From Typha latifolia (taxonomy: Eukaryota > Streptophyta > Magnoliopsida > Poales > Typhaceae), in assembly GCA_019914945.1 (NCBI GenBank), contig CM034110.1:9441808-9505807 (forward strand): DNA of 64,000 nt, in the 5' to 3' direction. Under the pieces are notes generated by a model that was given only the letters and a program-made list of their open reading frames with translations, made no database searches and was not told where the DNA came from. Positions 23,007 to 34,300 of the stretch are shown here, in pieces (the first letter of the stretch is position 1; each line of letters begins with the position of its first letter). Position numbers and translations under genes: made by a program.

Positions 23007-23570
23007 TTGCATATTGTAATAAGGAAGCATTAAGTGTAAATTTCTACTGGTATAATTGCTCAAATATACCTCTTTTCTAATACCTATCTTCTGAAAAAAA
23101 AATCACTCTTTCTACGCGAAAGAGAAAAATGTGATGGATGGGAGAGATTTATCGACGCGAACAGCACGAAATCGCAATAATTTCAAGAAGAGACAAGAGA
23201 AAGAGAAGGGGATGAAACTTGAAAGAGAGAAAGGCAGAGAAAGAGAGAGGAAGCAAGGAAAAAAAAAGGATTTTTTTCCCTTTTTCCTTTGGTACCCTAC
23301 CCTCTATTATATGTTTATTGCGATTTACACCGTTTTCCATCTCTTCTTTTATTAAAGTACAGAAAAATAATATTGGTGTTCAATAAAATAGTTTTTGACC
23401 GGACTAGTCCTCATCCAATTTATTTAAATCAAAATAGACTATTCTTCACAACTTATTTCTAAATAGGGTCTAATTTACTGTAGCCCTATTAAAAATATTG
23501 AATTAATCAGTATCTTATCTCTAAGCAAAAATGATAATTAATTTAGTATTTTTATTTGATCATAAAACGC
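23007..23570. other. 3' flank of the WAT1 gene
   Basis: Probable 3' UTR followed by AT-rich DNA with a purine-rich patch (GAGAAAG-type) at 23190-23270. No gene recognised. Confidence 0.5.
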
Positions 23571-24250
23571 TTAGAGCATCTCCAATCGATTCTCCGTATC
23601 AAAAACTTCAAATATGGAGCCATGAGCTCGGTGCACTCTAACTCACCGGGCTCCATATATTATTAAAATAATAATTATATATATATATATATATATATAT
23701 TATCTATTTTAAATTATTTAATATGTCATCTTAGTGTTATTATTTTTAATAAAAAATATATTATTAGAAAACTTTTATTGAGATATTTAAAATAAGACTA
23801 ATATTCGATAGTTTAATAAGTAATTTTAAATTACTAATTTTTTAATTAAACACAACGAAATAAGTATTAAATGTCATTAACTAAAAATATCACTAATTGA
23901 ACATTTATGGTACTGATTGAAGAACGATCCCTTACTCGACATAGAAAGATCCAAGATAGAGAGACTCACTTTGAGCTTCGAAATGCACTCATTGAATAAT
24001 TATGGCAAAGGCACGGAAATGAAGAAATATAATTTCTAATGTAATTTTTATTTGATATATTTCATGTCTGATGTATTTTAATATTTAATATTTACATTGA
24101 AAAATAATTTTGAGTAATTATATTTTAGGACACATTAATTTTAAATAATAATAAAAATATTTATTTGATAAATAAATAAAATATTAGACTCATTTTATAA
24201 ATAATAAAAACTAATTTAATTTATTAGCCCTTCAATGGCTAGATAGGTTA
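23571..24250 (+). mobile_element. Degraded PIF/Harbinger-type transposon remnant
   Basis: At 23935-24022 the plus strand reads as a short protein block containing RKIQDRETHFELRNALIE, an in-frame stop, then LWQRHGNEE. This pattern resembles the C-terminal end of plant Harbinger-like (HARBI1/ALP1-type) transposases, where a R..H..L..DLIEHIW motif closes the protein. About 360 bp upstream (near 23576), GAGCATCTCCAAT resembles terminal sequences often seen on plant MITEs. No intact catalytic domain, second terminal repeat or target duplication was found. It is best described as a deleted, inactive fragment with uncertain edges. Confidence 0.45.
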
Positions 24251-24505
24251 TAGGAAAATTCTTTTAGAGTGAAGGGGAAGAAATTATTGCAGAAGAAGGG
24301 GATTAGGAGTTAGAGGAGATCGACCAAGGACTTTAGCGGTGAAAGAAAGAGAGTAAGAGAGGTCGCCAATGGCTAGAGAAAAATGAGATCAACAATGTTG
24401 ATCCAATTATCAGATAAACTCTAATTACGATTTCCTCCACATATTTATAGAGGCTCAAACAACCAAATTAAAATTCTAAAAAGACCAATAGTTATCGCCG
24501 CGGTG

Positions 24506-24660
24506 CGTTCGAACGTCCAATCGCGTTTGAATGCGCAAATACTATTCTATGTATTTACGAACGCGTGTAGACGTTCAAATGGGCCTCACCGTTTGAACGT
24601 GCAATTCTCGTTCTTTATTTTTGTGAATGCGTTTGCATGGCCCGTTGAAACGCGGGTCCC
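24506..24660. repeat. GC-richer tandem repeat, ~66-bp unit, about 2.3 copies
   Basis: Two diverged units start at 24506 (CGTTCGAACGTCC...) and 24572 (CGTTCAAATGGGCC...). Each contains a second CGTTTGAA-type word, then a T-rich core, then a (G)AA(C/T)GCGT word. A partial third unit begins near 24643 (CGTTGAAACGCGGG). The block is CpG-rich inside very AT-rich DNA. Confidence 0.6.
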
Positions 24661-25052
24661 TAGTGCCCTTCGGCAAAATTCTTATTTTCTTAAGCAAAAT
24701 TAAATTAGATAAATAAACTCATCCTAATAAACTTAATATTATAAGTGGATCCAATTTGATGGACTCGTATGAGTATGCAAGAGAGAAAGGCATGCTTAGA
24801 TCTCACTTACTTCGTACTTAACAGATTGATAGAAGATGCGAAAGAAAATGGTATCATAAACTTCTTAAATGGATAAGCATTAAGTAATTTCAAATAAAAT
24901 ATCAACAGCCAGTGTGAGAAGATAACGTGATTTCAGCTTCTACTTTGAACAACATCTCAAGTCAAACAACTCGCCTTTCAGAAGAAACTTATAAACGAGT
25001 AATTTATCTCCACCACCCTACTTGTTTATAAAACTATAGGTCGAGGTCGGAG

Positions 25053-25090
<38 letters not shown>

Positions 25091-25622
25091 TCATTATTTA
25101 AGATTTAAAACTTATAGATTTCCTTCTGATCATCTTCCCTCCCCAAGTGGGAAATTTTCTTATGACTTAATTTGTCAGGTCTCTTGTTTATACATAACTG
25201 TTCAAAACAACAGCTATAGCTAATAAAGCAATGAGTCATAACGTCGGACTTTACTCGATATAAAATTATATATTTCCTTAATAAAGTCAAATATGAAGCT
25301 TTATTTATAAATAATCAAAGTTAGGGTGTTACTTATAAGTTTCTATAGATATGAAAACTCGAACTACGTTGATAATTAAGCCCTACGGCATCTACCTAGT
25401 CACCTACGGCATCTACCAGATTAAAAAAAAAAAAAAAAAAACTTCGTTGAGCCATTCAGCAGATAATTTCCACCGGTGAGTAATTAATATTTTAACGTAG
25501 AAAAGTCTGAAGTCCGCTGCTGCCAGCCAATCTCACTCCACTATATATATATATATATCTCATCTCGTTCGGAATAGTTAAGCTTAAGCGATACTTAAAA
25601 CTACGTACTAAGCTCTACTGCC
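24661..25622. other. Promoter side of the first dioxygenase
   Basis: No gene recognised. It holds an (AT)n run at 25056-25088, a poly-A tract at 25423-25441 and a TATA-rich stretch at 25540-25558, about 65-80 bp before the dioxygenase ATG. Confidence 0.5.
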
Positions 25623-26948
25623 ATGGCAACCACCGCCACTTACGACCGAGTCACCGTCCTCAAAGCCTTCGATGACACCAAAACCGGCGTCAAGGGCTTA
25701 GTCGACGCCGGCATCACCAAGATCCCTCCGTTCTTCGTCCACCCGCCGGAGAAGCCCACGTCCAAACCTCCCGCGACCCTCCACATCCCCATCATCGACC
25801 TCGACGGCGTCGCAGCCGACGCCGGCAAGCGCGCTGAGGCGATCAGGATGATGGTGGGGGCGTCGGAGACGCTCGGGTTCTTCCAGGTGGTGAACCACGG
25901 GATCCCGTTGTCGGTGCTCGACGAGATGGTGGAAGGGGTGAGGCGGTTCTTCGAGGGGGACGTGGAGGTGAAGAAGGAGTACTACACGCGTGACACGAGC
26001 AAGAAGGTGATCCATAACTGCAACTTCGATCTCTTTAGGGCACCGGCCGCTAATTGGAGGGACTCCTTCCTTTGCCTCATGGCTCCTGAGCCTCCTCTGC
26101 CTGAGGAGGTGCCTTCTGCATGCAGGTAATTTAGTTTATTTGTTAGTTATAGCAAATGATTGGTGCTAACCAATGCATCGATCACGTACGTAGCCATGCA
26201 AATTGTAAAGAGTGCAATCAGAGCTGTGACGTACGTTTGGATTTTTCACTAAAATAGCTCTTAAAATTGATGGCCAAATTAACTTGTATTTGTGCAGGGA
26301 GATAATATTCGAGTACGCAGACTACGTTAAGAAATTAGGGCTCCTCCTATTCGAGCTTCTGTCTGAGGCCCTTGGTCTTAACAGTGATTACTTAAAAGAC
26401 ATAGAGTGTGCAAAGGGGCTTAACGTCGTTAGCCATTACTACCCACCTTGCCCTGAGCCAGAGCTCACTTTTGGCAACGGTAGGCATTCTGACCCAGACT
26501 TCCTCACCATCCTTCTCCAAGACCAGATTGGTGGCTTGCAAATCCTACACCAAGATCAATGGTGTGACGTCCCTCCTACGCATGGAGCTCTAGTGATCAA
26601 CCTCGGTGACATCCTTCAGGTACATCTACATATGTTTAAAGTTTAATCAACATTACTAGATTACTAATCTTTATGTATGTGTTAACATATGTGCAGTTGA
26701 TTACTAATGACAAGTTTAAGAGTGTGGAGCATAGGGTGATTTCGAAGAGTGTCGGTCCAAGAATCTCTGTGGCTTGCTTCTTTAGGACATTTCTTCATAT
26801 GTCTTCAAGGCTTTATGGACCTATCAAGGAGTTGATATCAAGCGAGAAGCCTCCATTGTACAAGGAAGTCACTGTTAAGGACTATGTTACTTACTTCAAC
26901 TCCAAAGGATTGGACGGGGAATCGGCATTGGATCATTTCAAGATATGA
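25623..26948 (+). CDS. 2-oxoglutarate/Fe(II)-dependent dioxygenase (ACC-oxidase-homologue type), copy 1
   Basis: Cytosolic non-haem iron oxygenase of 358 aa. Three exons: 25623-26125, 26298-26619 and 26697-26948, all GT-AG and in frame. The N-terminal DIOX_N part contains [17 protein letters not shown] and the [15 protein letters not shown] segment typical of the ACC-oxidase homologue (2A6/E8-like) group. The C-terminal jelly-roll core supplies iron ligands H231, D233 (RHSDPDF) and H287 (VEHRV), and the 2-oxoglutarate-binding R297 and S299 (RIS). [12 protein letters not shown] and GDILQ are also conserved. The group hydroxylates or demethylates specialised metabolites (for example benzoxazinoids and steroidal glycoalkaloids in other plants) and is not true ACC oxidase. 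It is the most diverged of the three local copies, and its exon 3 carries a short insertion ([10 protein letters not shown]). The substrate is unknown. Confidence 0.94.
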
Positions 26949-27787
26949 TTTGGAACGAGCAAATTAAGAAGTTTTCTGTCCACAAATTTAAGCATGAAGA
27001 AATAATATACTCTATTTCGTAATATTTTTTTTTTGGGAGAATAAATACAGTCTGTTATCTTATACAGACATGTACAATATGACATGACTCCTTGTTTGGA
27101 GGGGTTAATTATGCAATAAAGGAGAATCCAGAAATTTAGTGATTCTATTGTCTGAATTAATTCGTAAAGATTTGGCACATCCTGAGAGCCCAATAAATAC
27201 ATGACAAGTCTAGTAAATGACGCTATCAAAAGAGTTAACCATAATAAATGTACAAATAAATTCGATGATAAGCGTGCATACATATTTTTTTAATTTGAAT
27301 TTTAATATCTAAAAAGTACTTTATCATTAATTTTACTAACGAATTATGAACATATAAATTATGTAAATTAGAATAAAATGGTAACAAAATCTTAGATCAA
27401 ATGAGGGATATTTAAGATATTTTAGTTTTAAAAGTAATAGATATATATTTTTTTTCATCGACTGCTAATTGGTGAAAGTTACATCTATATATATTTGTTT
27501 TTAATATGAAGCTGGAATATTTGTAAATACGCCAAATTAGAAGAAGTGGTCTTAGGTGAACAGACAGTCTAAAGGTCTCGGTTCACCCACGTCGTTAACA
27601 ATAAGTCAAGTAGATATCGACGATTCGGTGCTTGCGGATTACCCACGGTATTTTACAAAACTAATAAGACTTTTAAGTAGACGAATAGACACGATTCGAT
27701 TTCAATCACATTTAAAGCTATTAGAAGATCCACACACACACGTACACACTATCGACTGCAAAGCTAAAAATTCCATCTATTTAAGCC
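26949..27787. other. Spacer between dioxygenase copies 1 and 2
   Basis: AT-rich, no gene recognised. From about 27385 onward it is similar to the region upstream of copy 3 (from about 31374), marking the left end of the segmental duplication. Confidence 0.6.
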
Positions 27788-29718
27788 ATGACGTCGACCG
27801 CCGTCTCCTACGACCGCGCCACCGAGCTCAAAGCGTTCGACGAGACCAAAGCCGGCGTCAAGGGCCTCGTCGACGCCGGCATCACCAAGATCCCTCCTCT
27901 CTTCGTCCGTGCACCAGAAACCACCACCACTTCGAAACCTCTCATGCACACGTCCATCCAAATCCCCATCATCGATCTCGAAGGCAGACACGCCGATGTG
28001 ATCGAGGAGATAAGAAGCGCCGCCGAGACGTTTGGTTTGTTCCACGTAACCAACCATGGGATCCCATTAATGGTGATGGAGGAGATGGTTGCCGGGGTGA
28101 GGAGATTCCACGAAGAGGACTTGGACGTGAAGAAGAAGTACTACACGAGAGATTTAAGCCAGAAGGTGGGTTTTAATACTAATTCGGATTTCTATAGGTC
28201 TAAAGCTGCGGATTGGAGAGACACCTTACGCTGCGTCATGGCGCCGGAGGAGCCTAAGCCGGAGGAGATGCCGCTTGCTTTCAGGTAATTATTTTAATTA
28301 GCTACAGCTACTTTTGCAAATAACCAATTATATATTTTAGACAAATTATAGGGTGTTATTTATTATTTTCTAAAAATTTTATTAAAGATGTACGAAGAGT
28401 TCTCCTAACCATTCTATCTCTAGTCTCGAATTGTAGTTATGCACCTTGATTTTATGAATTAACTTCTTTTTTATATAAATAATTAGTTTGTATTGAATTA
28501 TTTCTCTAAAATTATTACCATCAAGCAAATTAATTTTACATCAACAACACACGATAAAAATAATTATAATAATCGCCCTCTAAATTTTAATAAAATATGT
28601 AATTGCTCCAATCATCACTCTCTTCGATTGTTTTCCTCCTCTATCTATCATCACCTCCATGATCGGCCACTACCGTCAACGTCACTGTCTCCTTCTCCCC
28701 CTCCTCCTCTTCCTCTACGAGTATAGCAAGGTGACTCCTTTTATGCATAAATTTACAAAAATAACCACCTCCATAAGGTATATAATTAACCTGCAGAATA
28801 TATTATATACTTTCTTTAATAAAAATGCCCTTCAGGCTTCTATCTTGTATGTCAAAACAAAGCTTGTAGTATTTAAATTTGTACCCCTCTAAGCGTAATA
28901 TTTCCATGTGGAGCCTTACATTAATCCTTTTTCTTTTGTTCTTTTTTTTTTTTTTAAATTCTTTCGTATACTTACTCTCATGAGTCTCGTCTAATTTTAA
29001 AAGATCATTTACGTATGCATCATGCATGCAGGGAAATAATCTTCGAATACGCAAACTATATTAAGAAACTAGGGATCGTCCTACTTGAGTTGCTTTCCGA
29101 AGCTCTCGGTCTTAATAGAGATCACTTAAACAAGATGGATTTCAACAAAGGACTTGAGCTGCTTGGCCACTACTATCCTCCTTGCCCCGATCCTGAGCTC
29201 ACTCTTGGTACTAGTAGACATTCTGATCCAGATTTCCTCACCATTCTCCTGGAAGATCACATTGGTGGCTTGCAAGTCCTCCATCAACACCACTGGATTG
29301 ATGTGCCCCCTCTTGCCGGCGCTCTGGTAGTCAATATCGGCGACCTTCTTCAGGTGAAGCCTCAAAAAACACATTGAGTTAACTTTAACCTAACAGTAGC
29401 CGCCAAAATATAAAAATTACTTTTTCCAAGTATTTTTGCTAATTATTATTCTCTGTTTTAAAATATATGCAGTTGATCTCCAATGATAGATTCAAGTCTG
29501 CCGAGCATAGGGTGATTGCAAAGAGCATTGGCCCTAGGATTTCAGTGGCATGCTTCTTTAGAGCGTATGATGGAAAGGAGTATGGTCCTATAAAGGAGCT
29601 TATATCCTGTGGAAGTCCTCCATTATACAAGGCTGTGACTGTTAGAGATTATGTCACACTGTTCATGATCTTAAGAGAGCAGGATCAGAAATCAGCATTA
29701 GGCTTCTTCAAGTTGTAA
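27788..29718 (+). CDS. 2-oxoglutarate/Fe(II)-dependent dioxygenase (ACC-oxidase-homologue type), copy 2
   Basis: Three exons: 27788-28284, 29032-29353 and 29473-29718, all GT-AG, give 354 aa. Iron ligands are H229 and D231 (RHSDPDF) and H285; the 2-oxoglutarate pair is R295/S297. The first intron is 747 bp and AT-rich, against 172 bp in copy 1. Protein and noncoding sequence are closely similar to copy 3, so the two arose by recent duplication. The N-terminus [19 protein letters not shown] and a TTTSK-rich linker are shared only with copy 3. All catalytic residues are present and no stop interrupts it, so it looks functional. The substrate is unknown, and it could differ from copy 1 given changes such as TTYPP-region residues and [10 protein letters not shown]. 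Confidence 0.94.
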
Positions 29719-30339
29719 CTTAATTTTGGTGTGATTAGCTCCTTAATTTCGAATAAATGCCACTGTTATACTTAACATGTGTGTATGAAGGAGTTCGTTT
29801 TGCTATATTAATATGCTGTCAAATGGTTAAGCTAGCGATCGAAGTTTGTATCTTTCTATTGCAATAGTATTTTTTTTTCAGTGCAAAACATATTGTATTG
29901 CAATAGTTTGGGACCAACCTCCAATAAATAATTAAAAAATTCCAATTGAAAACAACCCTATGATTTTTATTTATTATCAATAGATCTACCATATAAATAT
30001 TGCTTTTAATGCCTAAAAATACTCTAAAGACAATTTTACTAACAAATTATTACTATAAAGATGAATTAAATTAATTGTAGACAGAAAATGATTTTTTTAG
30101 GCTACAGTAAAGAAGGGAAACAAAATCTTAAAATAAATGAATGTGTTTTTAAGATATTGAAAATAAATTATAGGGATTGAATAATAAACTATCCATATTT
30201 CATCTAGGGTTTAAATAATAGTAAAGGTAAAAAATAGGGTGTTTTCCATAAAGTTTCCCAAGATTTTAATGCGGCATAATGAGTAGGTAGTAAATGTAGC
30301 GCAGTTGACCGAGATGGACACAGAGACAGGGAGAGGGAG

Positions 30340-30374
<35 letters not shown>

Positions 30375-30469
30375 GTGCCTTCTCGTGAACCACATTGCGT
30401 CGTACCATCCAACGATCCGATAAACCTCTGCAGCTAATTCGTAAAGGGTGCAGGGAGATCAAAGTCATA
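29719..30469. other. 3' flank of dioxygenase copy 2
   Basis: Duplicated noncoding DNA matching the flank of copy 3. It includes a (GGGACA)n-like repeat at 30310-30372, of which a short version occurs at 34082-34100. Confidence 0.6.
30310..30372. repeat. (GGGACA)n / (GGGAGA)n minisatellite
   Basis: About ten hexamer units, expanded here relative to the homologous site at 34082-34100, where only two or three units are seen. Confidence 0.85.
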
Positions 30470-31180
30470 TCTCTGTTTGTCATACCCTCTGGCTCTGGTA
30501 GGGAAACCAGGCGGATTGGGCGGCTCCTCTTCGAAATCAAAGAGCAAAGGCAGCAGAGAGGGAGGGAAAAGATGGAAAAGATGGCGGTGCGAGATAAAGG
30601 AGAAGATGTTCTTCTACTACGAGCCTAGCTCCTCTTCGAAATCAACCAGAACGTCGAAGGAGAAGGAAGGCCCTCGAAGATCTTGGACGTCAGTAGAAAC
30701 AAGGCGGGGCAAGTACCTGCTGAAGTGTTGGCCAAGGTTAAGACTCAGCTTGAAGACTCGATAATAGTAGACCCAGAGACCCTGTAAAACTTTCCCCTTT
30801 TGGTCGCTTCTCCGTTTCGAACACGGAGGAGGGGTTTCTGTGTGTTCCGCTCTGAGAAGCAAAAAGATATTGAGTATGCCTTCACTAAGGGACCGTGGAC
30901 AATCCTCGGGAAGGTGCTGAACCTCATCGATCCCCATGGAGAAACAACTTCCAGCCTTTGCCAGAGGCTTTCACTACGGCACCTGGTCACAAGCTCCCGG
31001 AGATGTACTGACTGAGAGCGGGAGGTGCTCGTCCAAGTAGCTGCCTACTTCGGCAAGCCTCCAAGTGTCGATGAAACGATCTCGATCACTCTCGGAGCAG
31101 GTTTGCGAGAGGTTTGCATTGAAGCTGATCTGAGCCGATCTTTAAAGACGGCAATATGGCCGGCTAGGCCCTAAAGAGGA
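30470..31180 (+). mobile_element. Non-LTR retrotransposon (LINE) ORF1-like remnant, DUF4283 type
   Basis: One plus-strand frame from 30800 reads GFCVFRSEKQKDIEYAFTKG then PWTILGKVLNLIDPHG, stops at 31013-31015, and continues VAAYFGKPPSVDETISIT then REVCIEADLSRSLKTAIWPA up to a stop near 31170. The F.F.se.d...a...GPW.i.g.vL pattern followed by G.PPSVD.T and V.IEADLS is that of the DUF4283 region found in ORF1/gag-like proteins of plant L1-type LINEs. Upstream, about 45 codons in another frame (30642-30780, including RPSKILDVSRNKAGQVPAEV) probably belong to the same ORF. Stops and frame shifts make it inactive. No reverse transcriptase follows. It lies exactly between the two duplicated dioxygenase units. 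Confidence 0.55.
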
Positions 31181-31708
31181 GCAGGTTGACCAGTCGGTAG
31201 TATGTGAAAATGTTCCAGCAATACGGATCAGTTTGTTCTGAGTCTAAGTCTTAATAAAGCTAATTGACTCTATTTTTTAATCATAATTTAGGGACTAATT
31301 TTTAATTATGACTATATAAATAAGTTAATTAAATTAATTATATATACAAAAATGATACATTAAATTAAAGTAAAATGGTAGCAAAATCTTAGGATCAAAT
31401 GAGGGATATTAGTTTTAAAAGTAATAGATTATTTTTTATTTTGTCGGCTGCTGGTAAGTGAAAGTTATATATATATTTGGTTTTACATGAAGCTGGAATG
31501 ATTGTGACTAAACCGAATTATAAGAAGTGCGCTTATGTGAACATATAGTCTAAATATCGCGGTCTATCCACGGCGTTTACTAATCTGATAAGACTTTCAA
31601 GTAGACGATTCGATGCTTGCGATTTACCTACGGCGTTTACAAATCTAAAAAGACTTTCAAGTAGACAATTCCATTGCAACAATATTTAAAGCTATTAGAA
31701 AATCCATC

Positions 31709-31751
31709 TATATATATATAAATACACACACACACACACACCTACACACAC
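31709..31751. repeat. Compound (AT)n(AC)n microsatellite
   Basis: AT units followed by about ten AC units just upstream of dioxygenase copy 3. The copy 2 promoter has only a short ACACAC run at the matching place (27732-27746). Confidence 0.85.
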
Positions 31752-31791
31752 ACTATCGACCACAAAGCCCAAAAGTCCATCAAATTAAGCC

Positions 31792-32373
31792 ATGACGTCG
31801 ACCGCCGTCTCCTACGACCGCGCCACCGAGCTCAAAGCCTTGGACGAGACCAAAGCCGGCGTCAAGGGCCTCGTCGACGCCGGCATCACCAAGATCCCTC
31901 CTCTCTTCGTCCATGCACCAGAAACCACCACCACCACCACTTCAAAACCTCCCATGCACACGTCCATCCAAATCCCCATCATCAATCTCGAAGGCAGACA
32001 CGCCGATGTGATCGAGGAGATAAGAGGCGCCGCCGAGACGTTTGGTTTATTCCAAGTAACCAACCATGGGATCCCATTAATGGTGATGGAGGAGATGGTT
32101 GCCGGGGTGAGGAGATTCCACGAAGAGGACTTGGACGTGAAGAAGAAGTACTACACGAGAGATTTGAGCCAGAAGGTGGGTTTTAATACTAATTTGGATT
32201 TCTATAGGTCTAAAGCTGCGGATTGGAGAGACACCTTCCACTGCATCATGGCGCCGGAGGAGCCTAAACAGGAGGAGGTACCGCTTGCTTTCAGGTATTT
32301 TTAATTAGCTACAGCTAAAATTATTGGCATCAAGAAAATTTTACATCAACTCACTATAATAATAATAATAATA

Positions 32374-32404
<31 letters not shown>

Positions 32405-33462
32405 ATCGCAACTCTAAACTTTAATAAAAATATATAATTGTTTCAGACGATTTTATTCTTCTCTCGGCCCCAATCGCCCACTCTCTTTTAATTCTTCTCC
32501 TCCTCCATCTATCATCACCTGATCCATGACCATTATCGTCGATATTATCATCTCCATAAGGTATCTAATCACAATATCTTATACTTTAGTTTCTTTGATT
32601 AAACTGCCCTTCAGGCTTCTGTCTTGCATGTCAAAACAAAGCTTTTAGCATCTATTGAATTTTGTACCCTTCTAAATGTAATATTTCCTTGTGGAGCCTT
32701 AAATCCTTTTTCTCTGGTATACATACTCTATCATCTAATTTTAATGGATTTACGTATGGATCATGCATGCAGGGAAGTAATGTTCGAGTACGCAAACTAT
32801 ATTAAGAAACTAGGGATCGTCCTATTTGAGTTGCTTTCCGAAGCTCTTGGTCTCAACCGAGATCATTTAAACAAAATGGATTGCAGCAAAGGACTTGAGC
32901 TGCTTGGCCACTACTATCCTCCTTGCCCCGATCCTGAGCTCACTCTTGGTGCTAGTAGACATTCTGACCCAGATTTCCTCACCATTCTCCTGGAAGATCA
33001 CATTGGTGGCTTGCAGGTCCTCTATCAACACCATTGGATTGATGTGCCACCCCTACGCGGAGCTCTGATAGTTAACATTGGCGACCTTCTTCAGGTAGTA
33101 TCTCAAAAAATATATACTCTCTGGATGATATGAGAAAATTTTCCCTTTATATTACGTACCTTTTCCAAGTATTTGCTAATCATTATTCTCCTTCTTTCTT
33201 TTAAAAATACGTGCAGTTGATCTCCAATGATAGATTCAAGAGTGCTGAGCATAGGGTGATTGCAAAGAGCATTGGCCCAAGGATCTCAGTGCCATGCTTC
33301 TTTAGAACGTATGATGAAAAGCTATATGGTCCCATAGAGGAGCTTATATCCAGTGGAAGTCCTCCATTATACAATGCTGTGACTGTTAGAGATTATTTTT
33401 CACACTTCATGATCTCAAGAGAGCAGGATGGGAAATCAGCATTAGACTACTTCAAGTTGTAA
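31792..33462 (+). CDS. 2-oxoglutarate/Fe(II)-dependent dioxygenase (ACC-oxidase-homologue type), copy 3
   Basis: Three exons: 31792-32294, 32773-33094 and 33217-33462, all GT-AG, give 356 aa. Iron ligands are H231, D233 and H287; the 2-oxoglutarate pair is R297/S299. It is very close to copy 2 throughout. Visible differences include two extra threonines in the linker after APETTT, IPIINL instead of [18 protein letters not shown] instead of [22 protein letters not shown] instead of [10 protein letters not shown], and [13 protein letters not shown] near the C-terminus. All catalytic residues are intact. Intron 1 (478 bp) carries an (AAT)n tract at 32356-32402 not seen in copy 2. Copies 2 and 3 could have the same substrate or be diverging; sequence alone cannot say. 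Confidence 0.94.
32356..32402. repeat. (AAT)n microsatellite in intron 1 of dioxygenase copy 3
   Basis: About 15 AAT units with a single AGT interruption. Confidence 0.9.
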
Positions 33463-34300
33463 AGTTTGGTGTGATTAGCTCCTTAATATTGCGAATAAGT
33501 GCCACTGTTATACTTTACACGTGTGTAAGGAGGAGTTAGTTTTGCAATAATGTACTGTCAAATGATTTAATAAGCTAGTGTTAGTGATCGAATTAAGTTT
33601 GTATCTTTCTATTGCGTTGCATGATGACTTATTCCACGGAGGTCCAGGCCAACCTTCCAATAAATAATTTTAAAAAATATCCAATTCCATATTTGTTGGG
33701 CTAAAAATTTTCAGAGAAACTTATTGAAAACACCCTATGATTTTTATTATTTATTATAAATAGATCTACCATTTAAATACTTATTATTCAACCTTTCATT
33801 TTTTGCTTTTATTGCCTAAACATACTCTAAAACTACTTTTACTAATGAATTATCACTATAAAGATGAATTAAATTAACTATAGATAGAAGATGACTTTTT
33901 AGATCACTCTTTATTTAATGATTTTGAGGTATTAAAAACAAAAATATAAGGATCGAATGATAACTATTAATATTCAATTTTAATGTGGCATAATTAGTAC
34001 ATAGTAAATGTAGCACATTTGACCGAGGTCGACTCGTTTTGGCATCTTGATCCAGCAAGCACTTCGAACCCAACACACGTCACAGGGACAGGGACACGGG
34101 GTGCCTTCTCGTGAACCACATTGCGTCGTACCATCGAACGATCCGACAAACCTTGGAGCTAATCCGTAAGTCCCCAAAAACACAACAACGGCGAATCCTT
34201 CGTGTAGTCGGGAGATCAAAGAGCAGGGGGGGCAGAAGCCGATGAGAAATAGATAGTCACAAGTAAAAAGACTCCTAAACGGCATCGATCAAATATATTA
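33463..34300. other. 3' flank of dioxygenase copy 3
   Basis: AT-rich sequence ending with the right edge of duplication unit B. No gene recognised. Confidence 0.55.

Larger units (their letters stand above)
27370..30460 (+). repeat. Segmental tandem duplication, unit A (contains dioxygenase copy 2)
   Basis: Flanking and genic DNA here matches 31370-34190 over most of its length: the upstream AAAATGGTA.CAAAATCTTA block, all exons, parts of intron 1, the downstream TGCCTAAA.ATACTCTAAA block and the GTGCCTTCTCGTGAACCACA block near 30375. Intron 1 is longer in this copy. Confidence 0.85.
31370..34190 (+). repeat. Segmental tandem duplication, unit B (contains dioxygenase copy 3)
   Basis: Partner of 27370-30460, as judged from matching upstream, exon, intron-edge and downstream blocks. 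It is slightly shorter because of a smaller intron 1 and a contracted hexamer repeat. Confidence 0.85.

Noticed and set aside
25623..33462. True ACC oxidase (ethylene-forming enzyme)
   Set aside because: The proteins carry HSDPDF rather than the ACC oxidase HTDAGG context and the long N-terminal segment of the ACC-oxidase-homologue group.
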